Assembly: GCA_022605405.1 (NCBI GenBank)
Contig: JABYQQ010000017.1
Location: 372,001 to 436,000 of the forward strand
Direction of reading: 5' to 3'
Source: Earliella scabrosa
Taxonomy: Eukaryota; Basidiomycota; Agaricomycetes; Polyporales; Polyporaceae
DNA: 64,000 nucleotides
Shown here: positions 46,262-57,600 of the stretch, one piece after another
How the letters are laid out: every line of letters starts with the position of its first letter
Numbering within the stretch: the first letter of the stretch is position 1
Made by a program: the position numbers and the translations under genes
Notes under the pieces: model-generated
Seen by the model: only the letters and a program-made list of their open reading frames with translations
Told to the model about the DNA's origin: nothing
Database searches by the model: none

Positions 46262-46397
46262 CCCCCGAGGTTGTGCCCCAACTGCCGGTTGATATCTTAC
46301 CCATCTACCTTGCTCATTGTACTGTACGAAAGTTCGCCTCATAGCCTTAGCGTAGCGTAACAATACTAGTCCGAGTGCGAGGCTACCCTACATGAGC

Positions 46398-47751
46398 TCA
46401 CTCGCTGAGGAAGTCGACCTCCTCCTCGATCAGCACGTCGAGGAACTTGAAGAACGAAGCAGCAGGGAACCCAACGACGTTGTGGTAGTCGCCGTCGACT
46501 TTGCTCACGAGCATGCCGCCGAGACCCTGAGGGGAAACATATGAGTACTCTGCACAGTCTGAGAACCGCAGGCGGTTACCTGAATGGCGAATCCACCTGC
46601 ACGATCAACACCCTCCCCGCTCTCGACGTACGCCCTGAGCAGAGACTCTTCGTTCTGCGCGAAGTGAACGAGCGTGCGCTCTTCTATTGACCTTAATTCG
46701 TGATCATGCAATTAGTTACCACTTCTCGTGGCATAAGTAGCAGGATATCGACTCACTTGATCTTATATCCGGGAGCCTCAAGCACTGGGAATACTGCCGT
46801 GCAGGCGTGAGTAGAGGATACGAGTAGGTGGAAGAGACAACATACCGATCGAGACACCGGTGACAACCTCACAAATGCCACCGTTGAGGTCAAGCAGCAT
46901 GCGCATGTTGTCCTCTTTGTCCCGCGGCTTCTCGAGAATGTCTTGCGGCCCCTTCGGTTCGTCTCTGTATCGCGGAGTGCTCTCCAGATCAGGTGGCGGG
47001 TGGGTCAGGACGACCGTGTCCGCTGCAGGGAAGCAGGCACGTCAATCCTAGTACAACTTTGGCTCACGGGTTGAACAAACCTGCGATGACGAGATCTGGC
47101 GCGTCGTCCGGGCTCTCTGTCTGTGTGAAGGAGTCAATCACCGCCGTCTCGTTCGCATGTAACTCCCGCCCACAACGTTGTGAAGTTGGCTTCCATTCCG
47201 CAACTCGGCTATTCGGCAGGCAAGCCTATCGTCTAACACGATGTACGTGCTGAACCCTTCCTGCGGGAGCGCGGGAAGCAGACACGTCACGCAGTGGTAT
47301 GTCATTCGATACTACTCTGAAGAGGGAACGCTGGATGCATGTCGGATGCAATCCAGCGTACCCTCTTCTGAATCACCAACACACACTCGAACCATACTCA
47401 CCACCATGCGTTCGTACACCTCGACGGCCTTGTGCGTCGCCGTCGCCACGGGGTACTCATGCGGGTCCTCAAACCCGCCGAACGGGAGCATCTCCTCGAA
47501 CGTCGAGGGCACGATCTCCGGTTCGAGACCCTGTGACGGTAAGGATAGTCTGAGTCAAGGTTAAGCGTGGATTCAGAGGCAGAGCGGCAGCCTACGAATG
47601 TGCGCAGAATGTCTCTCCGGCGCGGGCTGTTAGAGGCGAGGACGACCCGCTTCCCGACGAGCTTCTCGAGCGCAGGGATCTTGAGCGCGTGCGGGAGGAC
47701 GCAGTTGTGGTCCGGGAGCGCGACCTTCTTCGAGCTGAAGAAATTCATCAT
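46398..47751 (-). CDS. Maf-like nucleoside triphosphate pyrophosphatase
   Basis: Seven exons (47751-47596, 47530-47402, 47120-47081, 47022-46846, 46793-46757, 46691-46580, 46526-46398) encode 259 aa. Maf/ASMTL signature: VVLASNSPRRRDIL at residues 37-50, STFEEMLPF, ATHKAVEVY, the AADTVVL motif, LEKPRDKEDNMRMLLDLNGG, GVDRAGGFAIQGLGGMLV and DYHNVVGFP near the end. Maf proteins hydrolyse non-canonical or modified nucleotides (dTTP, UTP, m5-dNTP classes) to monophosphates, a house-cleaning role in the cytosol. It is about 60 aa longer than bacterial Maf owing to an N-terminal extension and an insert after HPPPDLES. Intron 2 is 281 bp, five times longer than the others, and contains a near-perfect hairpin. 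The ATG at 47751 is the first of two in tandem. Confidence 0.92.
47316..47372. repeat. 57-bp near-perfect inverted repeat in intron 2 of the Maf-like gene
   Basis: The left arm (TCTGAAGAGGG, then ACGCTGGAT and GCA) and the right arm (TGCAATCCAGCG, then ACCCTCTTCTGA) are reverse complements over about 24 bp with a few mismatches, around a loop of roughly 8 nt. The RNA of either strand would form a strong stem. It lies in the only long intron of the gene. It may be a miniature insertion footprint or a structured small RNA precursor. Confidence 0.8.
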
Positions 47752-50503
47752 GATGGTGGTGACGTCTTCAGGCTTGAGTCGTGTTGTGGTGCGTGCTGGG
47801 CTGCTCGGTGGAACGCGATTGCTGTGCTAGCGCAGTTTGGGTGCAATCTGGGTGTGAAACACGGGCGGCGGTGACGCAGCAGGACGAGGAGATGATGATG
47901 GCAGGAATGGGTGAGTCGCACAGCTACTGCAAGCAGGACTGGTCAGCTTCGTAGCGCCCTGTAAGCGACTCGGCTACCACTGATCCGTGATGGGTCCTCT
48001 GACACCGCTGCAGATAATTGCTAGTAGCGCGGATAAAGAGATGACGTCAACACAGTAGTGTATTAGCTGCATATTAGCTGCAGTACTTACTACTACTTAC
48101 TGTACAAGCTAAGATCAAGACTGTCGAGCTCGCAGAGAATCACAACATCCTCTATCGAGGAGGGGTTACTCCACAGCATCGAGAGTCGAAGACTATGTGA
48201 TGATACTCAATGGCAACAAGACTTTGAGTTGGACACGGCAAGAGCACTCTCACGGATGGGCGTGGCACTGCACGATACAACTTAACATATACTTATATAC
48301 CCTCCCCATGCTGCAACGGCCTGGCCTCCCCACTACGAGGCCATAAGTGGGACAGATCGTATTGAGGGGCACCGCTGCGCATTTACATATCGTTTCACAC
48401 CACGACATCTGCGTGCGACATGGATTTGACTCCGCGCTCAGCGGCTACTCTCCATTCCGGACCACTCCCCATCCCCATCTCCATGTCACACCCGCATTCC
48501 TTGGTTTGCCATTTCGATTAATTTCCGCATATCATAAAATACTTTTTCAGCAGTTTTTGAGTCATTCCACTCGCTCCTGCTTGGCACAGGCGCGATACAT
48601 ATGTTTCGTGACTTCGCCACATTTAGTAACTTAGACGCTCGTCTACTGTTGGCCGCATTTTGAGACCTTTCCCTCTCAGTCTTGGCCTGAGATGTTTGTA
48701 TGCCGTTATTTATTACCTCAATAGATGGTTGCTGTTTTTCTCTGTATCTTGTAGTCTGTCAGCTCGCGTTCGGACTTTTGGTTTGCCAGTGGGTTTTGCC
48801 TCCCCATCTACCCCCACTGGCACACTTATTCCGCATCCATTCATTTGACTTCTGACCCTCAATCCTATTAGCGCATTTGGCAGAAAGTATCAATCTCTTC
48901 TTTTGGGTTTGCATGCCCTCTACACACACTCTCTCGATCGCACATTCCACAACCCTCACCACTCAACTCCCCTCCTGCACGATAGATAGGTCGAGCTCAG
49001 ACCGATGGCCCCAGGCTAGGATTCTTTAGACTTATCAGCATACATTGAATGCCTATAGCCGTTGCTGCCAGTGTGTGGCAGGTGGTAATTTGTACAGCCG
49101 AAACGTTAGCGGACTGCAATGCGCACTACAGCGCTTCTCTCAGCATGCAATGAAATGGGGTATGTCTCGCCAGTTGCACAAAAGGGTTGCTTGGTGTAGT
49201 ATGTGTGCTGGGCTAAAATATATCAGGGACTTGAGAGGAGAGCAGGGAGCAGCAAGATGGATCAGGGGGGAAGTGCAAGTCGGAGGTGACCACTATAACT
49301 TAGGCGCCGGACATCTATGCGGCTTCAAGCAACAGGGATTAATTGCTAAGGCCCACAAAATAGTAGAGTAGTCTGATATAGTACTATCGTGCATGAGTAG
49401 CAGCATATTGTGTAACTCAGTGAGGAACTGACACTACAGCAGATCATTTCGTCACCGTTGGCCCTAGCGCGCGCTAGTCTTGCTTCAGGGACGCGGTTGA
49501 GCAACTTATACTCTGCGCTAACCCGCTTCCATATCTTCGGGGCAATGTGGGGCAAGAAGGATTAGCAACATGGCATTCATACATTCATCAAACATACTCC
49601 TTGGATGCGTAGGATCGGCGGACAGCAAGTACTGTACACTAACTACATATACCCTACACTGGTCATCACTATATTATTACCAATACTAGTAGACTAGTAT
49701 GTTCTGATCAAAACCGTCGAGGTTCTTATCATTTGTCCAGGGGCTGCAGTGTTCGGGGTCTCCATCACGGATCAGTGGTAGCCGAGTCGCTTACAGGGCG
49801 CTACGAAGCTGACCAGTCCTGCTTGCAGTACACAGCCGCACCGAGCGGGTATCGAACCCGCCGGCGCGCGTCAGGAAGCGACGCCACCGTGGTGCGCTTC
49901 CATATTTGGAGCCACTGACGCCAACTTCGTCTCACTAGTATGTACGCGCGATCTCCTCATCCTCGACTCGGGATCCGGGAACGAGGTATCGGAGTACATA
50001 CACAGCAGCCGCTAAGCTTAAGAGCGTAGTCACGAGGTACAACGCAGCGCTATCCGAGTACTAGTACAGCTGGACCGAGACTCGTGTCGGACATGCAAAC
50101 TTCAGAACTGACACCGTTGCGGGTTCTCGTATCAACTTCCGCGATGGGCGCGGCGCGACTTCTGTGGATGCGGATTGAGTTCGAGGTTCATCAAGGCATC
50201 CTCACCGCCGCCGCGAGCCTAAGCTCGGGAGGGACCCGAGACCGCGGCCACCTCAGGGCAGCCCGCCTGCACGATATATACCTCGCCCGGACGCTGGCTG
50301 GGATCTCTCCAGCTCCCCGTCTTACCTCTTCATTCTACCATTCCCTTCTCTCGCGCCTCGCGCTCTTTCTCTTTCTCAAACACCCTCTGTGTGTACCCAT
50401 TTGTAGTTCAGGTATGTGGAACGTGCCGCTATCTCAACGCGACCCCAGGCTCATCCTCAAGTTAGAACACCCCACCCCACCTTCTCCCATAACAATTCCA
50501 ACC
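47752..50503. other. Gene-poor intergenic region, 2.75 kb
   Basis: The longest region without a supported protein gene. It includes an AT- and pyrimidine-rich stretch (48260-49000), a duplicated TATTAGCTGCA at about 48060-48082, a short perfect palindrome ATACTAGT-AG-ACTAGTAT near 49683-49700 and a tRNA-like element at 49838-49895. Frames are short and not conserved-looking. Confidence 0.5.
49838..49895 (-). other. tRNA-like element without D-arm (probable tRNA relic)
   Basis: On the minus strand it has a perfect T-arm (GCGGG, loop TTCGATA-type, CCCGC) with a B-box GGTTCGATACC, an anticodon-like stem GCGTC/GACGC with 7-nt loop GCTTCCT, and a partial acceptor stem GCACC/GGTGC. Only about 6 nt stand where the D-arm should be, and position 33 is C rather than T. 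At 58 nt it is too short for a normal nuclear tRNA, so a truncated tRNA gene or tRNA-derived element is most likely. Confidence 0.35.
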
Positions 50504-50848
50504 ATGTCGACCAAAGCCTCGTACTCCCGCATCCAGAACCGCGACTCCCTCATCATCGACCCCCCTGCCCGTACGCTGCGCAAGAAAGTGAGCCGCGCAT
50601 TCGGAAACCTCGCGCGCCGGGCCTCGAGCGCGAGCCTCCGCGAGCACAGGGCGAAGCAGGAGCAGCAGGAGCAGGACACTCCTCCCGTCCCGCCGCTCCC
50701 ACCGAAACCCACGGGACGGTCCTCATCTAGCTCCACGAGCACGGTTGACGACGAGGTGCCGCCGCCACCGAGCGCGATCGTCCAGTACTACACCCACCCG
50801 GTCTGGAGGATAGACCCGGTGTTGATCGGGTGCTTCGTGTGGCTATGA
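50504..50848 (+). CDS. Small basic proline-rich hypothetical protein
   Basis: A single-exon frame of 114 aa. The first 60 residues are basic (RTLRKKVSRAFGNLARRASS), then a Gln/Glu-rich helix, then a PxxP stretch (TPPVPPLPPKP) of the type bound by SH3 domains, a Ser run and a hydrophobic C-terminus (VQYYTHPVWRIDPVLIGCF). A TATA-like GATATATA at about 50272-50279 lies 225 bp upstream. The ATG at 50504 has a good context (ACCATG) and begins the well-formed part; the frame is open further upstream to 50084 but that part looks like leader. No family recognised. The codon pattern (third-position C/G) supports coding. Confidence 0.6.
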   Translation: MSTKASYSRIQNRDSLIIDPPARTLRKKVSRAFGNLARRASSASLREHRAKQEQQEQDTPPVPPLPPKPTGRSSSSSTSTVDDEVPPPPSAIVQYYTHPVWRIDPVLIGCFVWL

Positions 50849-51296
50849 TGGATGTCGGCATCTGGACGGGTGGCCGGGTGGATGAGTTGGCTTGGTTGGT
50901 GGCTGGTTGATCAGATGCGGGTTGTGCGTGCGCTTTTCGAAGGACAGGAGATATCTATGAGGCGACAGAGACGCCGTAATGTATCATAACTCTCGTTAAC
51001 TTGCATTCATATCGTGGACATGGCATGTTCGTCTTCGGCGTACGCACACCCTGAAATCCAATCAGCATTGTGCCTAGGAAGGTTCTCGGTATGAGTGCAC
51101 TCACCGAGCTGGCCGCGATCGACATAGTTATGTCGAATTTACCTTGCGATTACCTGAAAAGCCGGCGGACGAGCTCAAAACCGTCCCAGAGGGTGAGAGT
51201 GGACGAGAACCACATGAATACGCCAGTCAAAAAACGTACACCACAAGAGATCGAACTTCTACCAGCAGAATCTTCCTCTAAATCTCCGCACGCCGA
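50849..51296. other. Convergent intergenic region
   Basis: 3' flanks of the small hypothetical gene and of the glutaredoxin gene. No further feature seen. Confidence 0.5.
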
Positions 51297-52184
51297 TCAC
51301 GACTCGAGCAGCTCCTTCAGCTCCCCATTCTCCACCATCTCCGTGACAACGTCGAGCCCGCCCACGAACTCGCCCTTGACGACGAGCTGCGGGAACGTCG
51401 GCCAATTGTTAAGCACCTTGAGGCCCGCGCGCACGCTCTCGTCCGTGAGGATATCGAAGCTCCCAAACTCGACGCCCTGGTCGCGCAGCAGCGCGACGAT
51501 CCGCCGCGAGAACCCGCACCGCGGTGCATCTGGGTTGCCCTTCATGAACAGCATCACGCGCTCCTTGTCCATGAGCGCGCGCAGGCGGACGTTCAGCTCC
51601 TCCTGGGACTCGTGCGGGGGCGCGCCGCCGTCCGAGGGCGCGGCGGGAGGGCGGTCCGTGTGCGACTGGGGCGAGATGGCGGAGGGCGCGCGGGCGTGCT
51701 CTGCGATCGCCTTGGTGAGTGCGGGCGCGTCGGCGCCGGATATACGCCCGAGCAGGGTGTGGCCCTGTTCGAAGAATGTGCGCGGGGTGAGCGTTACGGC
51801 ATGCCAATATTGGATTTCGGGGTGGAATGGGAAGAGAATGGCGTGACGTACGCGGAGGATGACGAATGTTGGTACGGCCTCGACCTCGAACGATTCTGCA
51901 ATGTCTGCCTGCGTCTCTGCCTCAACCTGGGACGAGGGCGGGGAAAATCTCGAGTGAGGGGGTGGACAGTGAGGGAGACTGGCGGGACGCACCTGGAGCA
52001 CTAGGACCTGCGGGTACTTCTTCGCGAGCTCGAGCACGACCTCGTTCATCTGCTTGCACGGCGCGGCCCATGGTGCCCAGAAGTTGATGAGCGAGACGCG
52101 GCTGAGGTCCTCGGAGAGCAGGTTTTGGAAGTGTTCTGGTGACTGGACGTCGTGGAAGTTCGCGGGAGCTGCAGCGTCTGACAT
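51297..52184 (-). CDS. Monothiol multidomain glutaredoxin (Grx3/Grx4, PICOT type)
   Basis: Three exons (52184-51993, 51926-51852, 51764-51297) encode 244 aa, matching yeast Grx3/Grx4 length. Residues 1-105 are a thioredoxin-like domain with the degenerate WAAPC site (Cys43), and residues 140-240 a monothiol glutaredoxin domain with CGFS (Cys172), the KGNPDAPRCGFS and WPTFPQL glutathione-binding motifs and GGLDVVTEM. Such proteins bind a bridging Fe-S cluster with glutathione, deliver iron in the cytosol and signal iron status to transcription factors of the Aft or GATA type. The two introns (66 and 87 bp) are both 3n long and free of in-frame stops, so an unspliced frame of 295 aa exists; the inserted residues break the thioredoxin fold, so I treat them as introns. 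Confidence 0.93.
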   Translation of the reverse strand: MSDAAAPANFHDVQSPEHFQNLLSEDLSRVSLINFWAPWAAPCKQMNEVVLELAKKYPQVLVLQVRPASLPHCPPPHSRFSPPSSQVEAETQADIAESFEVEAVPTFVILRVRHAILFPFHPEIQYWHAVTLTPRTFFEQGHTLLGRISGADAPALTKAIAEHARAPSAISPQSHTDRPPAAPSDGGAPPHESQEELNVRLRALMDKERVMLFMKGNPDAPRCGFSRRIVALLRDQGVEFGSFDILTDESVRAGLKVLNNWPTFPQLVVKGEFVGGLDVVTEMVENGELKELLES

Positions 52185-54609
52185 GTCTCTTTCTTCCGAC
52201 GGAGGCAGCAGGAAATGGAGAGTATGCGATAGGTAGAAAGCAAGAAGCTATGTCAGGCGCAGCAGGTGAATGGATCGTCCAGGGATCTGTGCAAGAGCGG
52301 ACAGAGAGTGTGGAGGAAGGTTTAGTACCGGTCGGATGACCGAGGTATGCCGTTATCTGAGTTATCTGATAAGCCAAATCCGTGAGATTATGGCGCAATC
52401 GCCCAAGTTATCTTATCAGATACCCCCACGTCCGCTCCGGCGACAATCTGGAGCGCCCGCCGGCCCTTTCATCCGGAGACGTTTCTTTCCTCACGACCTC
52501 GACGACGACCCCCAGGGCCCCAGGATCCTGAGACCGCTCGCGCACCTTCGCGCACTCCGTCATAATTAGCCCAAATATGTTTAGCGGCCCTTCAGACCCA
52601 TCTCGCACTCTGTATCCTCGGGGGTATTTTCTCCATCTGCTATCCCATCGGTGCCGAAGCTGAAGCTCACTGGCACAAGAAGTTATTGACACTGAGGTAA
52701 ATCGAGAACAAAGGCGTCCGTCAGCTGTACACGTCCTTCGGACCGTGCTCAGGATGGCCTCAGGTGACCGCAGCATGTGGTCAAGATCTCCTTACGATGG
52801 TCCTCACAACACCCTCAGGTCTGAGGCTTCTAGTCGATGCTATTTCACGGACGCCCCAATAGCGGATTTCTCGCAACACGAAATGCGGTGCGGATGTGAT
52901 CACATCGTGTGTCCGTGACAATTTTACTCTGTCGTTTCTGGAAGTGACATCTGAACGATTTGAGACAGGTTTATGTTGACCGTGACAGTTCGACTCTAGT
53001 CGAACCAGCTGTGAAACGGCTGTGACATCGGCCTAAATCGAGAGCATTCCTCCGCTTCTTCATGCGAGATCCATTGTCGACCATGCGCCCTATGACAATC
53101 ATAGGCATAACCGGCATATGACGCCAGACGAGAAGGCATCAGGCCTCGCTGCGCTGCTCTTCGTCATGCAAATCCGCAAGACGATGTCCCTGTCCATGGC
53201 GTTGACCTACAGACGGACCAGAACTTACCGTCTGTCGGTGCAGGTCAGTGTGACCCGTTAACATTCCACGTCATGCTATCCAACCCCATCGTCTCGCTAG
53301 CGGACTATCGCCCAGACAAGTTCGTCGGGGCGTAGACTGTACCAGGGCTATCCCTTACACAAGCCCAACCCGCTACGATGTCCCCGAGCTCTCCGCCAGA
53401 TGTACATCGGTGGTCTTGCTGTGAGCCACTGTGAGCCACCGTCTACCCCGAACTTTGCAAGGATATTTGCGTATCCAATGCCGTAATCTATGTATAACCC
53501 ACAGGCAAAGCCATTGTCGCGTTCCAGGAATATCGCTGCCCAGCACAGAGGCTAGTGTACGGACGCCCTCGCAACCTTGGCCCCCATAGAGTTCAGCGCT
53601 GCGGTCAGCTAGAACGTGGATGCAGAACGCAGTCGGAGGCTTTTCCGAGTCCCGACGATTCAGTTGCAGCAAAAGCGGGGTGACCTCGTGCTCCGAGCCC
53701 CGAGGAGCGGGGGAGCGATCCTCGAGTCCGGGGACGTGCAGACGTGCTCAAGCAAGGCCCCGCACCGCCGCGCCAACAATGGCGCCCTCAGAGTTCCCAA
53801 CTCTGCACGGACGATCGGCCGACATTCAGATATTCACGCTCGACCGTTGACAACATCGTGCAGGGTCACCGCCGGCGCAGCTTGGGAAGGCGAAGACGGG
53901 CTGCGAGGCGGAGATAGGCAGGCATCTATCGTTAACCATCCCCCCCTCCCCCCTCCCTTCCTCCCTCCCGCCGTCCCCACCCGCACTCCGTAATTCTCGC
54001 ACGTCGACTGGCGACGGTCGCTCCCCGCCACTAAACGTCGGGACGAGCTTTCTCCGGACGGACGCAGGCACACACGGGTTGCTCCCCAGGGCCCGCGCGC
54101 GTCGAGCCGAGGTTCTGATCCATCCACGCTCTCGATGACGACGACGCGCTGTGAGCATGAGAACGCGCGCAGGAAACGCGTCTTCCACACTCGCAGGCGC
54201 GCGCCCGAAGCCTCCTGCGTCCCGGTAAACGGGTATGCGAGCTTGGTGTGAACGAGGAGCTCGCTGCGTGAGAGCGGGCGCGCCTGAGAACGTATGGGAA
54301 AACGCGGGCGTGCGTGCCTCAAGATAGAGTACGTGTTATCATACATCGCGCGCCGGCACCGAGAGACTACGAGGGCAGCGGCGCCGGAAACGAGGGAACG
54401 GTACTGTACATTGTGGTCATAGTATCCAGGCACCTTCGTCGGTCGGTGGCAGCGCGAGAACGCCGGTTTCTGGAAGGGCAATCCGTCTTCGCGGTCGACC
54501 AGCCACGATGGTCGCGGGAATCCGCCCTCCGCCTCCCACCTTCCCGTACGCTGCACAGGGAACCCAAGCCCGTGCATGTATACATTGCGCGTCGCGCATG
54601 ACGCACTCC
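52185..54609. other. Intergenic 2.4 kb, no supported gene
   Basis: No credible gene on either strand. A homopyrimidine run of C and T occupies about 53940-53975. The 247-aa minus frame at 53834-54577 is Arg/Ser/Gly-rich without domain or splice logic. Confidence 0.45.
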
Positions 54610-57600
54610 TTACGGGTGCGAGTCCAGCCAGTCCGACACGCGATCAACGAGCTCCGCCTTCTTGCCGGAGACCGGTTCGCCCTTGCTTTTGAGGAAGTCC
54701 TGGGCAGAGAGTGCAGATCAGTGAGCGAGCCGCTGCGGACTTATCAGATTGCAACGAGGAAGGGCCCAGTTGCCATAGCCTGCGCTCTCACGCGCGCCGT
54801 CGAGGTCGTTCCTCGTCGCGGTCGCCGCGGGGCTGGACTTTCAGGCTACCACTTGGCGGCCGACACGTCCAGCGCAGCGCAATACTAATCGCACAAGGTT
54901 GCGTCTAAGCGCAGGACGTCCCGGCCGTAAGCGTCACATGGACGAGGACAGGGACACGAACCTTGAGCTGGTCGACACGGAGCTGTGGAAACGTAACAAG
55001 TCAGCTGGGGCCGTGAAAGCGGAGAAGAGCGCGGGGAGCGTGTAACGGGGCGCACGGGGATCCCGGAGGCCCCACACACAGACGAATGAAGGTGGGATCG
55101 GCCTGGGAACCCGGTTTGGCAATGCGACTCACCTTGTTGAGCGTGCCGGCCTCGTACTTGCTGCGAATCTCAGCTTCGTCCACACTCACGTCCTGCATTG
55201 CGCATATACCGCGATACGGAAATTAGCATCCAGTTCCTCGGCCAGGCACGGTTGAGTGCGGCGGTGGCGCATGGATACTCACCGCTTTCCGTTTTGACCC
55301 CGCGAGGGGAGCGGCAACGATGTTCGCCGATTCGTCCTCCTGGAGGGCTTGCTTCCACGCTTTAATCAGCTGGCCTGCCCTCTAAGCAGTTCGACGCCCC
55401 GAGCGATTGAGAAAGGTTCCAGCCGGTTGGATGTGACGGGAGAGCAGTTTTTCCTATTACGTGAATGCGAGTTTCGAATGGGGGAGCAGGGCGAGTCCCG
55501 ACCTTGTGTATCATATCATACTTCGGCTCCGTCAGGTCCTCGAAGGCCTCTGGGTCGAATTCTTCGCGGAATGCACTGGCTTCGAGTTGGGCATTGTGAT
55601 ATGCAAGAGCTGAAGATGGATTCATGGGAATTTTTGCCGTAATGGTCAGCGCGCGATCGAACCGCAGAACAAGGGGATATACGTCGGGAGCTCACCAGGG
55701 TTCGGATAGGAGTCGGGTGGATACGACCCGTTCTTGACGTTGAGCTTGTCTATCCACTTACGTGCAGCGTCCTTGACCTCGTCCGACGCTACGTGTCCGA
55801 GACGGGGTTTCGGCGGTGAAGACGGTTATGATAGACACCATGCAATGGGGCGCAAGATAGCGGACCACGGGTGGCGAGACAGCGTCCATGGCCATCGTGA
55901 GCTCGTGACTGTCATGAGGGATGAAGCGTCTTACCTCGGAACCCCTTCTCGACTGGTGCGGCCCGGATGTCATCAGCGAATGGGAGCGGGATTAGATGGA
56001 ATCCCGGCGGCTCTCGCCAGCCGCTCTCGTCGACTTTCTCTTCCTGGAAGGACGCGGGCGGTCAGTCCGCCGTCACATGGGCAAAGCGTGGCCAAGAACC
56101 CTGTAGGCAATCTGCCATGCGGGGGTATATTGGCGATAACTCGTCAAAGCGGGACGCGTACCTGCGGGAGCACTGCGCAGAATATGGGAGACGCGTTACG
56201 GCGGGTGAGGGCCAGAACGATCGCAATCTTCTTCTTGGAGATCATCGTTCGGAGCAGTGCGGTGAATGTGCGTTTGCTCCCAGAGTATGTCTGGCAGAGA
56301 CGACCCCACAATTTTTCAGGAACTACTCCGATGAATGCGCCCGAGCGCAAGAAAGAGTGGCGCACCATCTCATCCGGATAAATGAAGGTCGAATGCTTGA
56401 TGTTATCTTCGAACGCGAGCTCCTTCCGGCTCTTGAATCCCAGCAGCTTGATTCCTGTCCATGCGGTCAACTGAATGCACTGGCCAATGTTGCATACAAC
56501 AACGCACCAGGTTCGAGGCCCAGAGTGCGGAAGGAACGCACTTCGTCTGCCGTGTAGAACACTCGACTGCCGAGAGGTACCGATCGAGTCCCCGTGTCCG
56601 TCTTCTTGGCCTCTTCGCTTTCGTCCTCGCCATCGGCGGCCGGAGCACCAAGGTCCATCCCAAACAAGATCTGGGCTTTGTCTGCTTCCGCCTCTCGATC
56701 CTGCACATTTGGAGCTCAGGGTCAGCTTTGACGCCACACGGAGCATCGGGCCAGCAGACGAACCTCGTCCACGTAAGCCGTGCGTGAAGTGACGACTTCC
56801 ATGCGGTCGTTGAGGTCCGTGAAGTATCGGTAAGACCCCCTCTTCTGTTCAGTTATCAATCCATACCTAGGATATCGCAGGATCAGCTTCTGGTGCAGTA
56901 TTTTTCGCGCAGCCGTTCGGCGTTGTGTCTTACCCCTTGACGCCAATAACGAAGCCGGGAGCGAGTGTAAACGGGATACTGAATAAAGATCTCTTTGGTA
57001 CTTCATGGAAACGCATTTGTTGCAGCAGCTCCTCGATGCGACCTATCGAGATGGATTCCGGCAGCATCGGAGCCTCGCCATCCTCTCCAACATCGTCGGA
57101 GTCGGTAAGGTTTGTCGCTAAGAGAACGGACTGCCCATCGCGTTGCTGTCAGACAAAAATCTCGTGGAGATGACGACCACCAAACCCTCGACTCACAGAA
57201 TAGAAGATAGAGGGATCGAACGGTTTTTCTTCGGTGCTGATGAAGAACGGCTCGACCGTGACCCCAGCCTGTACGAGATCCTGAGAGACGAAACACGAAC
57301 ACGGGTTAACAGATGCCCCTGTTGACCGCAGACCGCGCTCACTATCAAGGTTGTGCGGGCAGAGGTTATCAGCCGACTGCTTGCTGCGCCCGGGTGCGGA
57401 TTATCCTCGTCTGTGATGTAAAAGATGCGTTTGGTGGCGGTCTTGGGCGCACTGGAGCCGCGAGCAGTTAGAGCTTTCTTCATTCCCAAAGAGGAAAGAG
57501 GCCTACCCGTCGCGCATAACCCAGTTGCAGCTTGTGAACACGTCTCCAACCGGGACCCGTTTCTCCTTCATCGGAGGGAAGGTCGTACTGAGATAGGTCG

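Noticed and set aside
45575..46363. Minus-strand frame of 262 aa under the MYND gene
   Set aside because: It mirrors the GC-rich codons of exon 4 of the MYND protein, whose zinc ligands and splicing are unambiguous.
50040..50075. Short palindrome GTACTAGTAC and nearby ATACTAGT-AG-ACTAGTAT near 49690 as possible transposon ends
   Set aside because: No matching terminal repeats, target duplications or transposase frames are present between or around them.
53834..54577. Minus-strand frame of 247 aa between the glutaredoxin and ku70 genes
   Set aside because: Arg/Ser/Gly-rich with no domain; it overlaps a homopyrimidine tract and other equally long frames, as expected for GC-rich non-coding DNA.
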